From NCBI GenBank assembly GCA_015698045.1, contig BLAL01000210.1, positions 21,318-85,317 of the forward strand: a stretch of 64,000 nucleotides of DNA. The letters are read 5' to 3'. Shown in pieces: positions 1 through 11,168 of the stretch; the stretch's first letter is position 1; each line of letters opens with the position of its first letter. Below the pieces are notes generated by a model. The model made no database searches and was not told where the DNA came from. It saw nothing but the letters and a program-made list of their open reading frames with translations. The translations under genes were made by a program, and so were the position numbers. This DNA is from Rhizophagus clarus (lineage: Eukaryota > Glomeromycota > Glomeromycetes > Glomerales > Glomeraceae).

Positions 1-1090
1 TCAACCCTGATTATGTAACCATTAACAAATTTTTCTCCTGATCAATTATTCTGAAAATCTGTTTATGTCCTGCGATCACGATATTCACGTCAAATTTTTC
101 AGATTACCCCTGAATTCTATCAATGCGCTGCAGATAAAAAATCAATGTAATCATTAACAATTTTTTTCTGATCAATTATTGATCTAAATTTCTATTTATT
201 TATTGCGACCACAATATTCATGCCAAATTTTTCAGATCATTACCCTAGATTCCACAAATGTGCTGCAGATAAAGATCTTTTGCAGATAAAGAATCAACAG
301 AACTGTTGACAAAATTTTTTTCTGATCAATTTGTTGATCTAAATTTCTGTTCATGTTCTGCGATCACCTTACATGTAACCGCAATTTTTCCATTTCCCAA
401 AATTTCATCAATTTACTGTATACATTGCACTAATATTGTACTGTTAAATATTTAATATAATATTTTTTCTATTAAGATTAAAAGAATAGTTAATAATTTA
501 TTATCAATCCTAATTATTAAAATAATTATAAATATATAATATATTAAACATATGAAAAAATGTACTCTATTTAAGTATTAGGACAGCATAGTAATATAAT
601 ACGTACAGTATAATTCTTCAACCCTGATTATGTAAACATTAACAAATTTTTTCTCCTGATCAATTATTCCAAAAATCTGTTTATGTCTTGCGATCACGAT
701 ATTCATGTCAAATTTTTCAGATTACCCCTGAATTCTATCAATGCGCTGCAGATAAAAAATCAATGTAACCATTAATAATTTTTTCTGATCAATTATTGAT
801 CTAAATTTCTATTTATTTATTGCGACCATGATATTCATGTCAAATTTTTCAGATCATTACCCTAGATTCCACCAATGTGCTGCAAATAAAGATCTTTTGC
901 AGATAAAGAATCAACAGAACTGTTGACAAAATTTTTCTGACCAATTTTTTGATCTAAATTTCTATTTATGTCCTGCGATCACCTTACATGTAACCGCAAT
1001 TTTTTCATTGCCCAAAATTTCATCAATGTACTGTAAACATTGCATTAATATTGCATTGTTAAATATTTAATATAATATTTTTTCTATTTA
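1..1090. repeat. 617-bp tandem repeat, two copies
   Basis: Positions 1-473 recur at 618-1086 with few differences: both copies begin TCAACCCTGATTATGTAA and end around TATTTTTTCTATT. Inside each copy a shorter word (GATCAATTATT..CTGCGATCACGATATTCA..AATTTTTCAGAT) recurs about every 120-170 bp, so the repeat is itself built of smaller repeats. The first copy may begin before the window. Copy 2 is interrupted at 1090 by the TIR element that follows. No gene is seen here. Confidence 0.85.
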
Positions 1091-1499
1091 CACTAGTCGA
1101 AAAAGGACAATTCAGCCTAAATTTGACCAGGTCGAATATAGGTCGAATGATGATCTAGCCTATGTCAAATTGAGGCCGATTTTTTTGACACATTTAGTGT
1201 GCTAATCGTCTCAAATTCAGAAAGAAAAATTTGACCTATATTAGGACATTTACATATTTATTCGACCTAAAAAAAAACTATATTCGACTACTATATATAA
1301 TCCGAATATTATTGATAAATAGGTCAAACTAGAGATTTTTTAAGGCTGAATAATAGTAGTTTTATTAACATTTATTTATAGCTACATTTTATTAATAGTT
1401 ACATATTATACATATAAAATTCTATCTAATATCTATCTATATATTATTATTCTCATCCATCCATCCGTCCGCCATTCATCTACAACCACTATCTATTAA

Positions 1500-3010
1500 G
1501 ACCCATGTGGCAAAGAAATGCGTTTATAGTTTAAAGCCAGACCAATTTTCTAAAAAAAAAATGGAAAGAAAAAAAATGTTAACATTTTTTAGGTAAAAAC
1601 TGAAGGCTGTTGATGGTGGCCTAAGGTATACCTACATAGAGCTTTATGATCGCTTTTTTTGATACTATTCTCCTATGAAACTTTATCTGATTTCAGTGGA
1701 GCCGATTTTCTTATAAAAAGAAAAAAAAATGAATATTAGTATAATATTCGTTGAAATAATACGAAAAAATTAAAAAATATTTTTACCTGCAGGTATTCCA
1801 TCAGAGACTTGAGAAATTATCTAAAAAAAATGATCAATGAGTAATGATCGTTAAAATAAAAGTGAAAAAAAAAATCACTTTTTTACTTACTAAAATCCAA
1901 GTCCAAACTTTCGAGATAATCACCACTGAATCACCTAAAAAAAAAGAAATAAAATAAACCGAACTGTCAGCAATAGTTTATTAAAATAAAAGCGAAAAGA
2001 AAAATTTGTTTCTTTCGTTTACTAATATCCAATCGATCCCAGGAGAAACTTGAAAACCGCCTAAAAAAAAAAGAAAAAAAAAGCGAATGTTAGCAATGTT
2101 CGTTAAATTACAAAAAAAAAATTATTTTTTTTTTTACTTTGCCGAATACTGCATCCAAATGTTCGAGAAACCAGTCATCTAAAAAAGAATAATAACGAAA
2201 TGTTAATAATCATTGCGAAAAGAAACAAAAAAAGGACGTTTGTCTACTGGATTGCTTACTGAATTTCTACCGTCCAATTTCTCACCGAGATCCTATGTAT
2301 TTTCTATTCATACGCCAAGAATCCGAAGAACTAATCGCCTAAAAAAAAGAAAAAAAAAAAGAATTTAAGTATAGTTCCATTAAAGAAGGAACTAAAAAAA
2401 TTAATTAAAAAAAGACAAGAATCTTACTGAAATTCTGAGTCTAAAGGTCAGTTTTCTATAGAAAGAAAGACAAACCGTAAGTTTTGTTAGAAAAAAAAAA
2501 GAAAATGATTAAAAAAAAATAAACTTAACCGTCGAAATTCCACGTAAGGTTCAGTTTCCTAAAAGAAAGAAAAATGAAACGTAAGTTACGTTAAGGAGTA
2601 ATTAAAAGAAGCTCTTCGTGTCCAAAGGTCGGTCGTCTAAAAAAGAAAGAAAACTGAATATTAAGCGACGTTTCATTAAATCGAATAATACAAAAACCAT
2701 TCCCCCTTCCCCTCTCACCGAAATGCTCCAAAGAGTCGAAAAGCCACAAAAAAAGAAACAACTCAACAAGTTACAGACGTCCGGATATCCCAAAGAGCCA
2801 ACCAGTTGTCTACAAAAGAAAAAAATAAACTATTAACAAAGTTCGTTAAAAAATTAAAGAAAAATAAGTTTTTCCACCGAGTTCCAAGGAAGAGATCTGA
2901 GAGAACGCCTAAAAAAAAGAAAGAAAATGAACTGTTAGAAACCGTTTGTTAAATAAAAGTAATTGGGAGAAAAAAAGAAAAACTTACTTGAATTTTCGTG
3001 TCTAAGAAGA
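1500..3010 (-). repeat. Minus-strand array of exon/intron-like units
   Basis: On the minus strand each unit reads as a T-rich tract ending in TTTTTTAG, a 40-45 nt segment containing a TTTGGACTTGGATTTT-like core, then GTAAGT or a close variant, then a GTTAGCAATGTTCGTT-like spacer. About a dozen degenerate units are present, e.g. the one read backwards from 1942 to 1880. The core resembles the units at 21.1-22.1 kb and 42.7-44.2 kb. Reading frames are closed, so this is a satellite, not a gene. Confidence 0.65.
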
Positions 3011-3060
3011 CCAAAATAATTACGTAAAAATCAGACGTTTCGTAAAGGTTTTTTTTTTAA

Positions 3061-3247
3061 CAGAAGGTCGAGAGAAGTGGGAAAAGAGAAAGAGGGGAAA
3101 AGGGAAAGGGAAAGGAAAAGACGAAGAGAAGGAAAAAGACGAAAGAAAGGAGAAAGATAAAGGACAGGGAAGGACAAAAGGATGTGAAAAACAAAAGAGA
3201 GGGGAGGACAAGGAAAAAGGGAATGGCGAAGGAAAAAAGGAAAGAGT
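3061..3247. repeat. Polypurine (GA-rich) tract
   Basis: About 190 nt with almost no pyrimidines on the plus strand, built of GGGAAA and GAGAAAG words. It lies at the inner right side of the TIR element, next to the unit array. Such tracts can form triplex DNA. No coding function is supported. Confidence 0.8.
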
Positions 3248-3481
3248 TTCGTTAAAAGTTTAAAAAAAGCATAAAGATCTTTTTTTTAAACTTTGATTAT
3301 ATGACACGTAACGTGAGTTCACACGACACACAATTAATATTAGATTCAACTATGATTTAATAAAGGTCGAATATATGTATAATCATTGATCATTACTAAT
3401 TGTGGTCGAATAATTTTAATTTTAGTTGAATATAGGCCGAATTTCATTAAGGCCGAATATTCCTTTTTTAACTAGTGTTTA

Positions 3482-4767
3482 AGTAAAATACTAAAAAAAA
3501 AATTATTGTATAATTTTAAGCAAATTTGAAAATAAACTTTATTAAAAAATATTTTTTTTTAAAATAATAAAAATTTAAAAATATTTTTAAAAGAAGAGTT
3601 TACTAAAAAAATCAAAAATAATGTACTGAAAGTTATTAAAGAAGTATATAAAAATATTGTATTAGAATTAAAAAATTAGTTTAAAAATCCATTATGTTTT
3701 TTTTACTAAAAAACTATAAATATAATATACAAGAAAAAGAATTTGCCAAAGATAATGTTATGATAAATATTTAATAAATTTAGTAGAGATTTCAAGTTTT
3801 CAAATAAAAATCATTAGTAAAAAGATGCATGAATATAGTGTTTTTTAATAAGATTATTGTATCTGCTTAATTGAAGGAAGATGAAAAAAATTAATATATC
3901 TGTGGATAAAAAAAATAAAAAGGTTATGGAAAAAAAATAGCAAAGCGGAGAAAATAGTACATCAATTGGACAGCATACCCAAAGATATCATTACTTATTC
4001 TTTTCACTTCAACACCATCATAAAAAATGAATAGTGTCATAAATAAAACTCCTGAGCAAACAAGGACAGCTCATGTATTACCATGCATGTTTTTTATCAC
4101 TCAATTGTTTTATTGATTCTTCGCAGTATTTCATGTGAAGGAGACATATCTACAAAGGTAAGATAATGGTTATAAAAAGCCGAGCTCGAGGCATCAAAAG
4201 GGCCTAATAATCCAGTTCCAGACAGGCATAAGTTATTGAATAAAGGTTTCTTTAGCCTTAGAGTACTGAATTACCAAAATGGAAAGTACGCGAAACACTG
4301 GGAATTTTCTTAGCCTAAGCATTTGGTAATTTTTTTTAACAATTTGTTTTTAATCTAATATATTCTTATTTTTGTTTGTACTGAACTGATAAAAATTGAG
4401 ATTAGAAAGGAATGACGAGAAAAAATAACGAAGCCCAAAACCAAGTATGCAATCAGAAAATTATTATGTAATGTGATATATATATAACAGAAAATTTATG
4501 CACCAAACTTGGCTAATGGAATTCTGTAATTTCAATAAATTTTAACACATAGCAACAGGTAAGAGAGGAGATTAGCCAATTTCCGTCCAAGTATCCCAAT
4601 ATAATAATATTTCAGATCTATTGCAAAATCCAGGAGCCAGTACAAGACTGGTTGATTTTTTTGCTGCAAAAAATTTGACAAATCTTTCTTTATTATATTA
4701 GCAAAAATCGGAAAAGGTAAAAAAAATACTTCCCTTTTATACAACATTCCGAGAAACTGCTCTTTTA
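3482..4767. other. AT-rich gap without recognisable gene
   Basis: Very AT-rich to about 3.95 kb. The stretch 3960-4340 is less biased and holds short open segments (for example from an ATG at 4027), but none is long or recognisable. It could be a decayed gene or element. Nothing further can be supported. Confidence 0.5.
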
Positions 4768-4817
4768 CAGCAATATTCAAAACTTATGGGACACTTGGCA
4801 ATTTTATTGCCGAGAAT

Positions 4818-5286
4818 AGTATGATGGAAATTTGATTTTATTGGTTGATTGGCAATGATTCTGATTAGCTGAATTAAATGATATCGCAACGCCAATTTTC
4901 AAGTTTCACAACTAAGTTTCAAAAGGAATAATCATCTTTTCGACTTTAAACCTTGTTCACATGAATCTTGAGACTTTTAACTTACAAGAGACCTAAATTT
5001 TATTATGTATTTCAGTTTTAAAAGGCATAAAACCAATATACTGACTGTGTGTAATATAAGGGTATTTCTCAAGTTCTTCCTAGTAAAACTTGGTGGAGAA
5101 TAGAGATCATTAGAGATCAGTTTCTTATTTCGTTAGAGTAGTATTGAAGAAATGTTCTTGTAAAATTTCAGGCGCGTCCTTCATGTGGTGTAATATGACC
5201 ATCATAAATCATATATATATATTATTGTATATACTGTATAAATAGTTTGTGTAACAATAGGCATCATAAGGGACTTCCATCATGCT
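4818..5286. mobile_element. MULE-type MITE inside the Tc1-like TIR
   Basis: The 469-bp insert begins AGTATGATGGAA and ends TTCCATCATGCT, an imperfect inverted pair. It is flanked by identical 9-bp copies GCCGAGAAT at 4809-4817 and 5287-5295. A 9-bp duplication with short TIRs fits Mutator-like elements. There is no coding capacity. The host TIR reads through correctly once the insert and one copy are ignored, which confirms the boundaries. Confidence 0.75.
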
Positions 5287-5295
5287 GCCGAGAAT

Positions 5296-5591
5296 CTGTC
5301 AGGTTGTCGGATTGCCGGCAAATTGAAAAAATAAACAGAACACGTGACATATTGTATATACACGTGTACGTGTAATTTAAGATATGTAATAAGCATTATA
5401 AATTTTTTCAGTCTCATCTTATCTAGAATCTTATCTTCCACACACCCATAATTTTTGAAATTTAAAAACGTTCTAGAGACAGAAGTTTTACTAACATTGA
5501 GTTGTCTTGCTATTCTTCTATATGATATTCCTTCCAAAACCCTTTCAACTATTAGCCAACGAAAATGTTCATTTAATTTTGATTTGGACAT
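5296..5591 (-). pseudogene. Truncated Tc1-like transposase, HTH domain only
   Basis: Reading down from an ATG at 5591, the minus strand encodes a homeodomain-like helix-turn-helix with the segment YRRIARQLNVSKTSVSRTF, typical of the N-terminal DNA-binding domain of Tc1/mariner transposases. After about 65 residues the similarity stops and the frame runs into the inner inverted repeat. The DDE/DDD catalytic domain is absent, so the element cannot be autonomous. The protein, if made, could only bind DNA. Confidence 0.7.
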
Positions 5592-5866
5592 TGTGAAGAA
5601 AATAATAAATAACAATACGCGAAATAAACTTTTTATATATTTTTCACATAGGCAGTCACGTGTTCTGTTTATTTTTTCAATTTGCCGGCAACCCGACAAC
5701 CCGACAACCCGACAGATTCTCGGCAACAAAATTGCCAAGTGTCCCGTAAGTTTTGAATATTGCTGTAATTTCATGGCATGTGACTAAAATCAGCCGTCCC
5801 GATTTTCTCGGATCACTATTTGTACAAAACTGACGTAGAGGATACATCGACCGAAATTTTCCTACA

Positions 5867-8800
5867 ATGTCTTCAAACACTGACAGCTATATAGCCCGAA
5901 TTGCCAAAATACAAATTTATGATGATTTACATGGTTCTAGTGATGATTATAAAATTGGACTTAGTGAAAAATTATGGAACGAATTAATTAAAGAAACCGT
6001 GGAAGACGAATCTGAAGGTATTTTTATTTTGGTTTATACTTGCTTTATTCTCATTTTTTACAATGTAAAGATAATAATTAATGATGTTGGCATTTATCAG
6101 TTATAAGAGCGACGCTTAAACTTTATATTTGCATTTCTATCACACCTTTGGATTTATACTTGAAAAATCCGCTTAGAGCACCAAAACAAAAAAAATTAAT
6201 TTCTTCGATTTTTACATATGCAAGATTACAATATCCAGATAGATTTGAAGATACTCCCGAGGTAGATACAATAATGAATTATATTTATCTTATATATGTT
6301 TATATAATAATATTAACTTTTTCTTTAGGAGAAGGTTTGTTATGTATCAAAAGATTTCGTAAAGCAATATAATTTAAGAGATGCAATCGAGGTAGAAGTT
6401 AAAATTGCAAATCCAATTGAATTAGAAGAAGTGATTGTTGGAGCATTGAATAATGAATCATATGAAAATTTGATAAAAGGTTTGTTTTTCTTTCCATAAA
6501 AATTTTTGCTTAAAAGATATTAATTTATGCATTAAATATTTATCAAGAAAGATCCTTCAGCAATATCAACCTATTTTTATTCGTCATCACCTGTGATGGT
6601 TAGACAATCGCAAGTCTATAGTATTCCTGCTTCATTAATCAAATTTAAGGTTTTAATGTGCAATCCAGTATTGCAAGGAATTATTTCAACCAATACGAAT
6701 TTCATTATAACCGATTTATCACAAGAAACTTTGATATATGAAGAAGAAGAAGAAAATAATATTAGTAATCATGATATGGCGGACTTTTGTTTTGAAAATT
6801 ATTTAGATGAACCAAATATTTTAAATTCAAAGGATTATTATATGGAAACTCAACTGGCTTTACTTGAAGTTAATGGACAAGATACCGGATATGGATCTGA
6901 ATCAGACTGGACTACTTCTGCATCTTCAATATCTTCTGATGAAGAATGTTTAAATAACGTAGTTTCCATTTCACAAAAATCAACTTTTACTCCTCAAATT
7001 TTATCATCTCCTTTCCCTATTTCTTTAATACAACCTACACCAAAAGAAAGAGAGGATCCTGAATCAAGGGTCCTAATCAGTTTAAAGGATTTATCCAGAT
7101 TGGGAATTCAAAGTGGAAGTTGGGTGAGAAGTAATTTTATTATTTTCACATTCTTTATATTCATTCTCGTTAATATATATGTTATATTTTATATTATTAA
7201 GGCATTAGTATCAGGTCCCATTAATGATAAAACCAGGTTATGCAAAGTTTATGCCATCGACATTTCACTATCAACTATAGAGTATTTATTGTTATTATTT
7301 TGTTTATATAGAAATGTAAATAAAAAAATACATATTTTCATTTTCAAGAATTTTTTCTAAAATTTAACATTCTTTAATGATCTATTTATTTAGGTTTTCA
7401 TATCCTCCTGCTTATGTTTCACCGTTACTTTATTTTAATCTTGGTTTTTCTGATACCAACAAGTTAATTTCTGAACAGTTATTCATTCAGCCAGCTATCA
7501 GAATGCAATCATCACCCCCAGTAGCTAAATATTTAGTTGTTGCTAGAATAGCTTTCCCAAATTGTATAGACAGAGCTATCTATAATGTCAGTATGGATGG
7601 TTTAGAAAGCTGGTTTGAAGAAGCTGATAGAATAGTTTGTGAAGGAGATATTTTTTCTATTCCTATAGATGGTAAGTGTTATATTAATGTTTTACTTAAG
7701 ATTTAATTCACTTAATGAATTTAATAATTTAGAGGAAGCTGCAAGATTAAGGCCGCAAAAAGTTGAAGGAGATGTTGAAACATTAGAGGACATTAAAGTT
7801 GCTACTGTTCCATTAAATCCAACAACTGCTGTCTATTTTAAAATTTCTAAACTGAAACCTCAAAACAAAAAAAAAATTATGATGTATGGATACGGCAGAT
7901 TAGTTGATATCAAATTAACTAGAATTGAACAAAAAGGGATGGTGCATTCCAGAGTTCCTGTCGTGAAACAATATTTTGGAATTAATTCCGAAATTCCAAA
8001 ATTACCATATTCGAACTCAATATTGACATCACCAGGAACATCTTATGCGAAACTTTATGATCTAATTTCGTCTTGTCTTCATCCAAATGCCGCAACACTT
8101 AAACTTAGTTGTACGGTTCTTTTACATGGCCCTCGGGGCTGTGGAAAGAGAACAACAGTTTATTGGGTAGCAGAATCAGTTGGCGTGCATGTTTTCGAGG
8201 TTAATTGTTTTGATTTCGCAGGAGAGACTGATGCAAAAACAGAAATGTCACTTCGTACGAGATTGGAAAAGGCAGTGACATGTTCTCCGTGTGTATTCTT
8301 ATTATGTCATGTTGATGCGTTAGCTAAGAAAAGTGCTGTTCTTGAGACCGGCCAAGAACCGACTATTTCAACTATTTTACAGGATTGTTTTAAGCAGCTT
8401 GTAACAAATTTTCAAAATATAGGATATCCTGTGTTGGTTGTAGGTACGACAGGAGATATTGACAAAATCCCCGCAAGTGTAATTGGGTGCTTTAGACATG
8501 AAATTGCTTTCGAAGCACCTTCTGAGCCTTCAAGATTAGCTATATTAGAACGATTAACATCTGATACACCTTTGGCTCCCGATGTTTCATTATCATCATT
8601 GGCAACACAGACTGCTGCACTCGTCCCCAAAGATTTGGTCGATTTGGTTGCAAGAGCTGGTCTAGCATCGCTTGAACGAGTTGAAACCTCTTTGAAAAAG
8701 ACAAACCAGTCCGTAAAAGAGGTGGACATTGTTCAAGCTGGAATTGCTTTAACAGCCGCAGACTTTGAGAACGCTCTTAACAAAGCTAGGGCGTCATACT

Positions 8801-10138
8801 CTGATAGTATAGGTGCACCAAAAATTCCTAATGTTACTTGGGATGATGTTGGAGGTCTTGCAGATGTAAAAAATGATATTTTAGATACAATTCAATTACC
8901 CTTAGAACATCCAGAATTATTTGCAATTGGGATGAAAAAGAGATCGGGAATTCTACTTTATGGTCCACCTGGCACAGGAAAAACTCTTCTCGCCAAAGCA
9001 GTTGCAACTTCATGTTCTTTAAATTTTTTTTCGGTTAAAGGACCTGAATTACTTAATATGTATATCGGTGAATCCGAGGCAAATGTTCGACGAGTTTTTC
9101 AACGTGCTCGAGATGCTAAACCATGTGTAATATTTTTCGATGAACTAGATTCTGTTGCACCTAAAAGAGGGGAGAAAGGTGATTCGGGTGGTGTAATGGA
9201 TAGAATTGTTAGTCAACTTTTAGCCGAATTGGATGGAATGGGACAAGGTGGAGGTGCAGCAGACGTGTTCGTGATCGGTGCAACCAATCGTCCGGATTTA
9301 TTGGACCCAGCATTATTAAGACCTGGGCGGTAATTATAAATATTTTATAATTTTACAATAACATTTTATCATCATATTTATTCAATGATTATCATTTTAG
9401 ATTTGATAAACTTCTTTATCTTGGAGTAAGTCAAGATCATGAATCACAACTTAAAATAATTCAAGCGTTAACAAGAAAGTATGTAATTTTATCATTCTAT
9501 TTTTATAATAAGAATACATCTATATATTTAAATAATTTTTTAAAAATTCATTTTGTTTAGGTTCCGTTTACATCCTTCATTGGATCTTGAAGTTATCGCA
9601 AAGAAATGTCCATTTAATTATACAGGAGCTGATTTTTATGCACTTTGTTCAGATGCAATGTTAAAGGCAATGTCAAGAACAGCCGAAGCTATAGAAACCA
9701 AAGTTGGTACGTAATACGTAATAATAATAATTTATGTTTCACTTAATGAACTAATTTATTAAATTTGATCAAGCTGAAATAAATGCCAATTCGTCATCAA
9801 AATTTCCTAAACCTATTAATTCACAATATTATCTTAATCATCTTGCAACATCTGAGGATACTTTGGTTGAAGTTAATCAAAATGATTTCGATAGAGCCTT
9901 GGCTGAGTTAGTACCTTCAGTATCTGAAAAAGAGTTAGAACACTATAAAATGGTAAAAATGAGATTTACTCAACAAGAAGCAAAAAAGTTTGAAAAGAGC
10001 AATGAACAGAATTTACTTGTTGGAGAAGAGTATTCTAATATTAATATTATTGACGGTGGAGGTGGAACTATGGAGTTTATTGGAAATAATAATGAAAAGT
10101 CTCAAGAGGATAAAAAAGGTAAAGCAAAAATTGGTTGA
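5867..10138 (+). CDS. PEX6: Peroxisomal biogenesis factor 6 (PEX6), AAA+ ATPase
   Basis: Type-2 AAA+ ATPase that works with PEX1 to pull ubiquitinated PEX5 receptor out of the peroxisome membrane. Ten exons join with matching phases: 5867-6017, 6101-6261, 6329-6479, 6561-7123, 7202-7281, 7394-7671, 7733-9329, 9401-9478, 9561-9706, 9774-10138, giving 1189 aa. D1 has a P-loop GPRGCGKRT (about 594-602) but a degenerate Walker B (FLLCHVDAL), as is usual in PEX6. D2 is complete: WDDVGG (about 831), GPPGTGKT (872-879), CVIFFDELD (926-934), then [20 protein letters not shown] and the PEX6-type LYLGVS segment. The start is the first ATG of the first fitting exon; the N-terminal exons are supported only by phase and codon continuity. 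The promoter is squeezed behind a transposon remnant. Confidence 0.93.
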
Positions 10139-11168
10139 TTAATGTTGTAAAGTATTTATATAATATGAATAAATTTAGAATTGAGATCTTATCCTAATTT
10201 ACTAAGTTGCTTATATGATTATATGATTTTCGGATGACGATTCAATTACTGCGGGTTTTTTAATTAAAATTTTTTTAATGGACACGTGAGTTAGCTGACT
10301 TGCTGTATTTTAACCAAAAACGAAACAGATTAACTAATAAGTCAATCTAAAAATGAAAAAAACCTGATTATTAAAAGCCAATCCGGAATCAACACTAGTA
10401 ATAATAATTTAATAAAATTTAACGGCAAGTTATTACTATAAGTGGGGAATAAAGCATAGCCTTATTTCCAGAAATAAATTGTTCTTTTTACAAATATGAG
10501 GAAACCATTTTAGGTTAGTCCTAAATTATTTTCGAATTGTTTACTTTCATTCATTGTCTTACAACTCCCATCTTTCGCAATTAAAAATCCGTATATAACA
10601 ATGTAAAAGAATTTATAAATTGTTATATTTAACGGAGCGATTTGTATGAATGGACGATTTATCCTAAATCCATAAATTAATAAATTACTGACCGCAGTCC
10701 AATAACCAAAATTTGTATTGATCCCAAATTTATCCACAATAATCAAATTAATTTTTTTTGCGTAATTTTTTAATGAAAGAAAATTATACTAAAAATCCAA
10801 ACAAACAATGAAATCCTGAAATAAATTAATTTGTTTGATTATGTGATTATTTGGCTATCTATACATCATTCAAACGCTAACAAGTAACATGTCATACGTC
10901 CCTTATTCTAAAATAAATCAGCCAATAAGTTTTCAATGAATTCTATTTAAAAGTTGTCAAATTCTTTGTTTTAGATTTTTTTTTTGTTTAAACAAAAAAA
11001 AATTTTATCGTTACTGTCACGAAGTTTCTTATTATTTATTTACATTTATTACGTCAACTCAAAATAAAACTTAAATAAGGTTGGTATAACTTTTCAAGTG
11101 CTGGAAGTGAAATAACATTTAGATAATTATCATTTTATTTTTTTTTTTTAGGCAACAAATACACACTA
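10139..11168. other. PEX6-Argonaute intergenic region
   Basis: About 1 kb, AT-rich, with no recognisable gene. A T-run ending in TTTTAG at about 11152, followed by GCAACAAATACACACTA and the Argonaute ATG, looks like a 3' splice site, so a 5'-UTR intron of the Argonaute gene is likely. This stretch should hold the PEX6 terminator and the Argonaute promoter; neither can be placed precisely. Confidence 0.5.

Larger units (their letters stand above)
1091..3477. mobile_element. Non-autonomous TIR element with internal intron-like array
   Basis: The left end reads CACTAGTCGAAAAAGGA and the right end is its imperfect inverse (reverse complement CACTAGTTAAAAAAGGA). TTTA flanks both ends (1087-1090 and 3478-3481). 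Subterminal words such as GGTCGAATATAGG recur at both ends. No transposase is encoded. The interior (1500-3010) is an array of splice-site-like units on the minus strand, followed by a polypurine tract. CACTA-like ends and subterminal repeats suggest the CACTA superfamily, but a 4-bp rather than 3-bp duplication leaves the class open. Confidence 0.7.
4768..5765. mobile_element. Tc1/mariner-like remnant, split by a MITE
   Basis: Terminal inverted repeats begin CAGCAATATTCAAAACTTA (left, 4768) and run about 50 bp to GCCGAGAAT; the right copy ends at 5765. TA flanks both ends (4766-4767, 5766-5767), the usual Tc1/mariner target. A second inner stretch of about 60 bp (GGTTGTCGG..GCCGGCAAATTG..AACAGAACACGTGAC) is also inverted. 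Without the inserted MITE the element is only about 520 bp, keeping just the DNA-binding part of a transposase. Its right end lies 101 bp before the PEX6 start codon. Confidence 0.8.

Noticed and set aside
2602..3211. ORFs in the purine-rich region (both strands)
   Set aside because: They result from low-complexity GA/TC composition and give Lys/Arg/Glu- or Phe/Ser/Pro-rich nonsense peptides.
1091..3477. Firm assignment to CACTA
   Set aside because: The ends begin CACTA, but the flanks match over 4 bp (TTTA) rather than the canonical 3 bp and no transposase is present.
4532..4780. Minus-strand 82-codon ORF overlapping the Tc1-like left TIR
   Set aside because: It runs into the TIR, has no recognisable similarity and has intergenic composition.
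10510..10746. Minus-strand 78-codon ORF between PEX6 and Argonaute
   Set aside because: No recognisable domain, no splice partners, AT-rich composition like the flanks.
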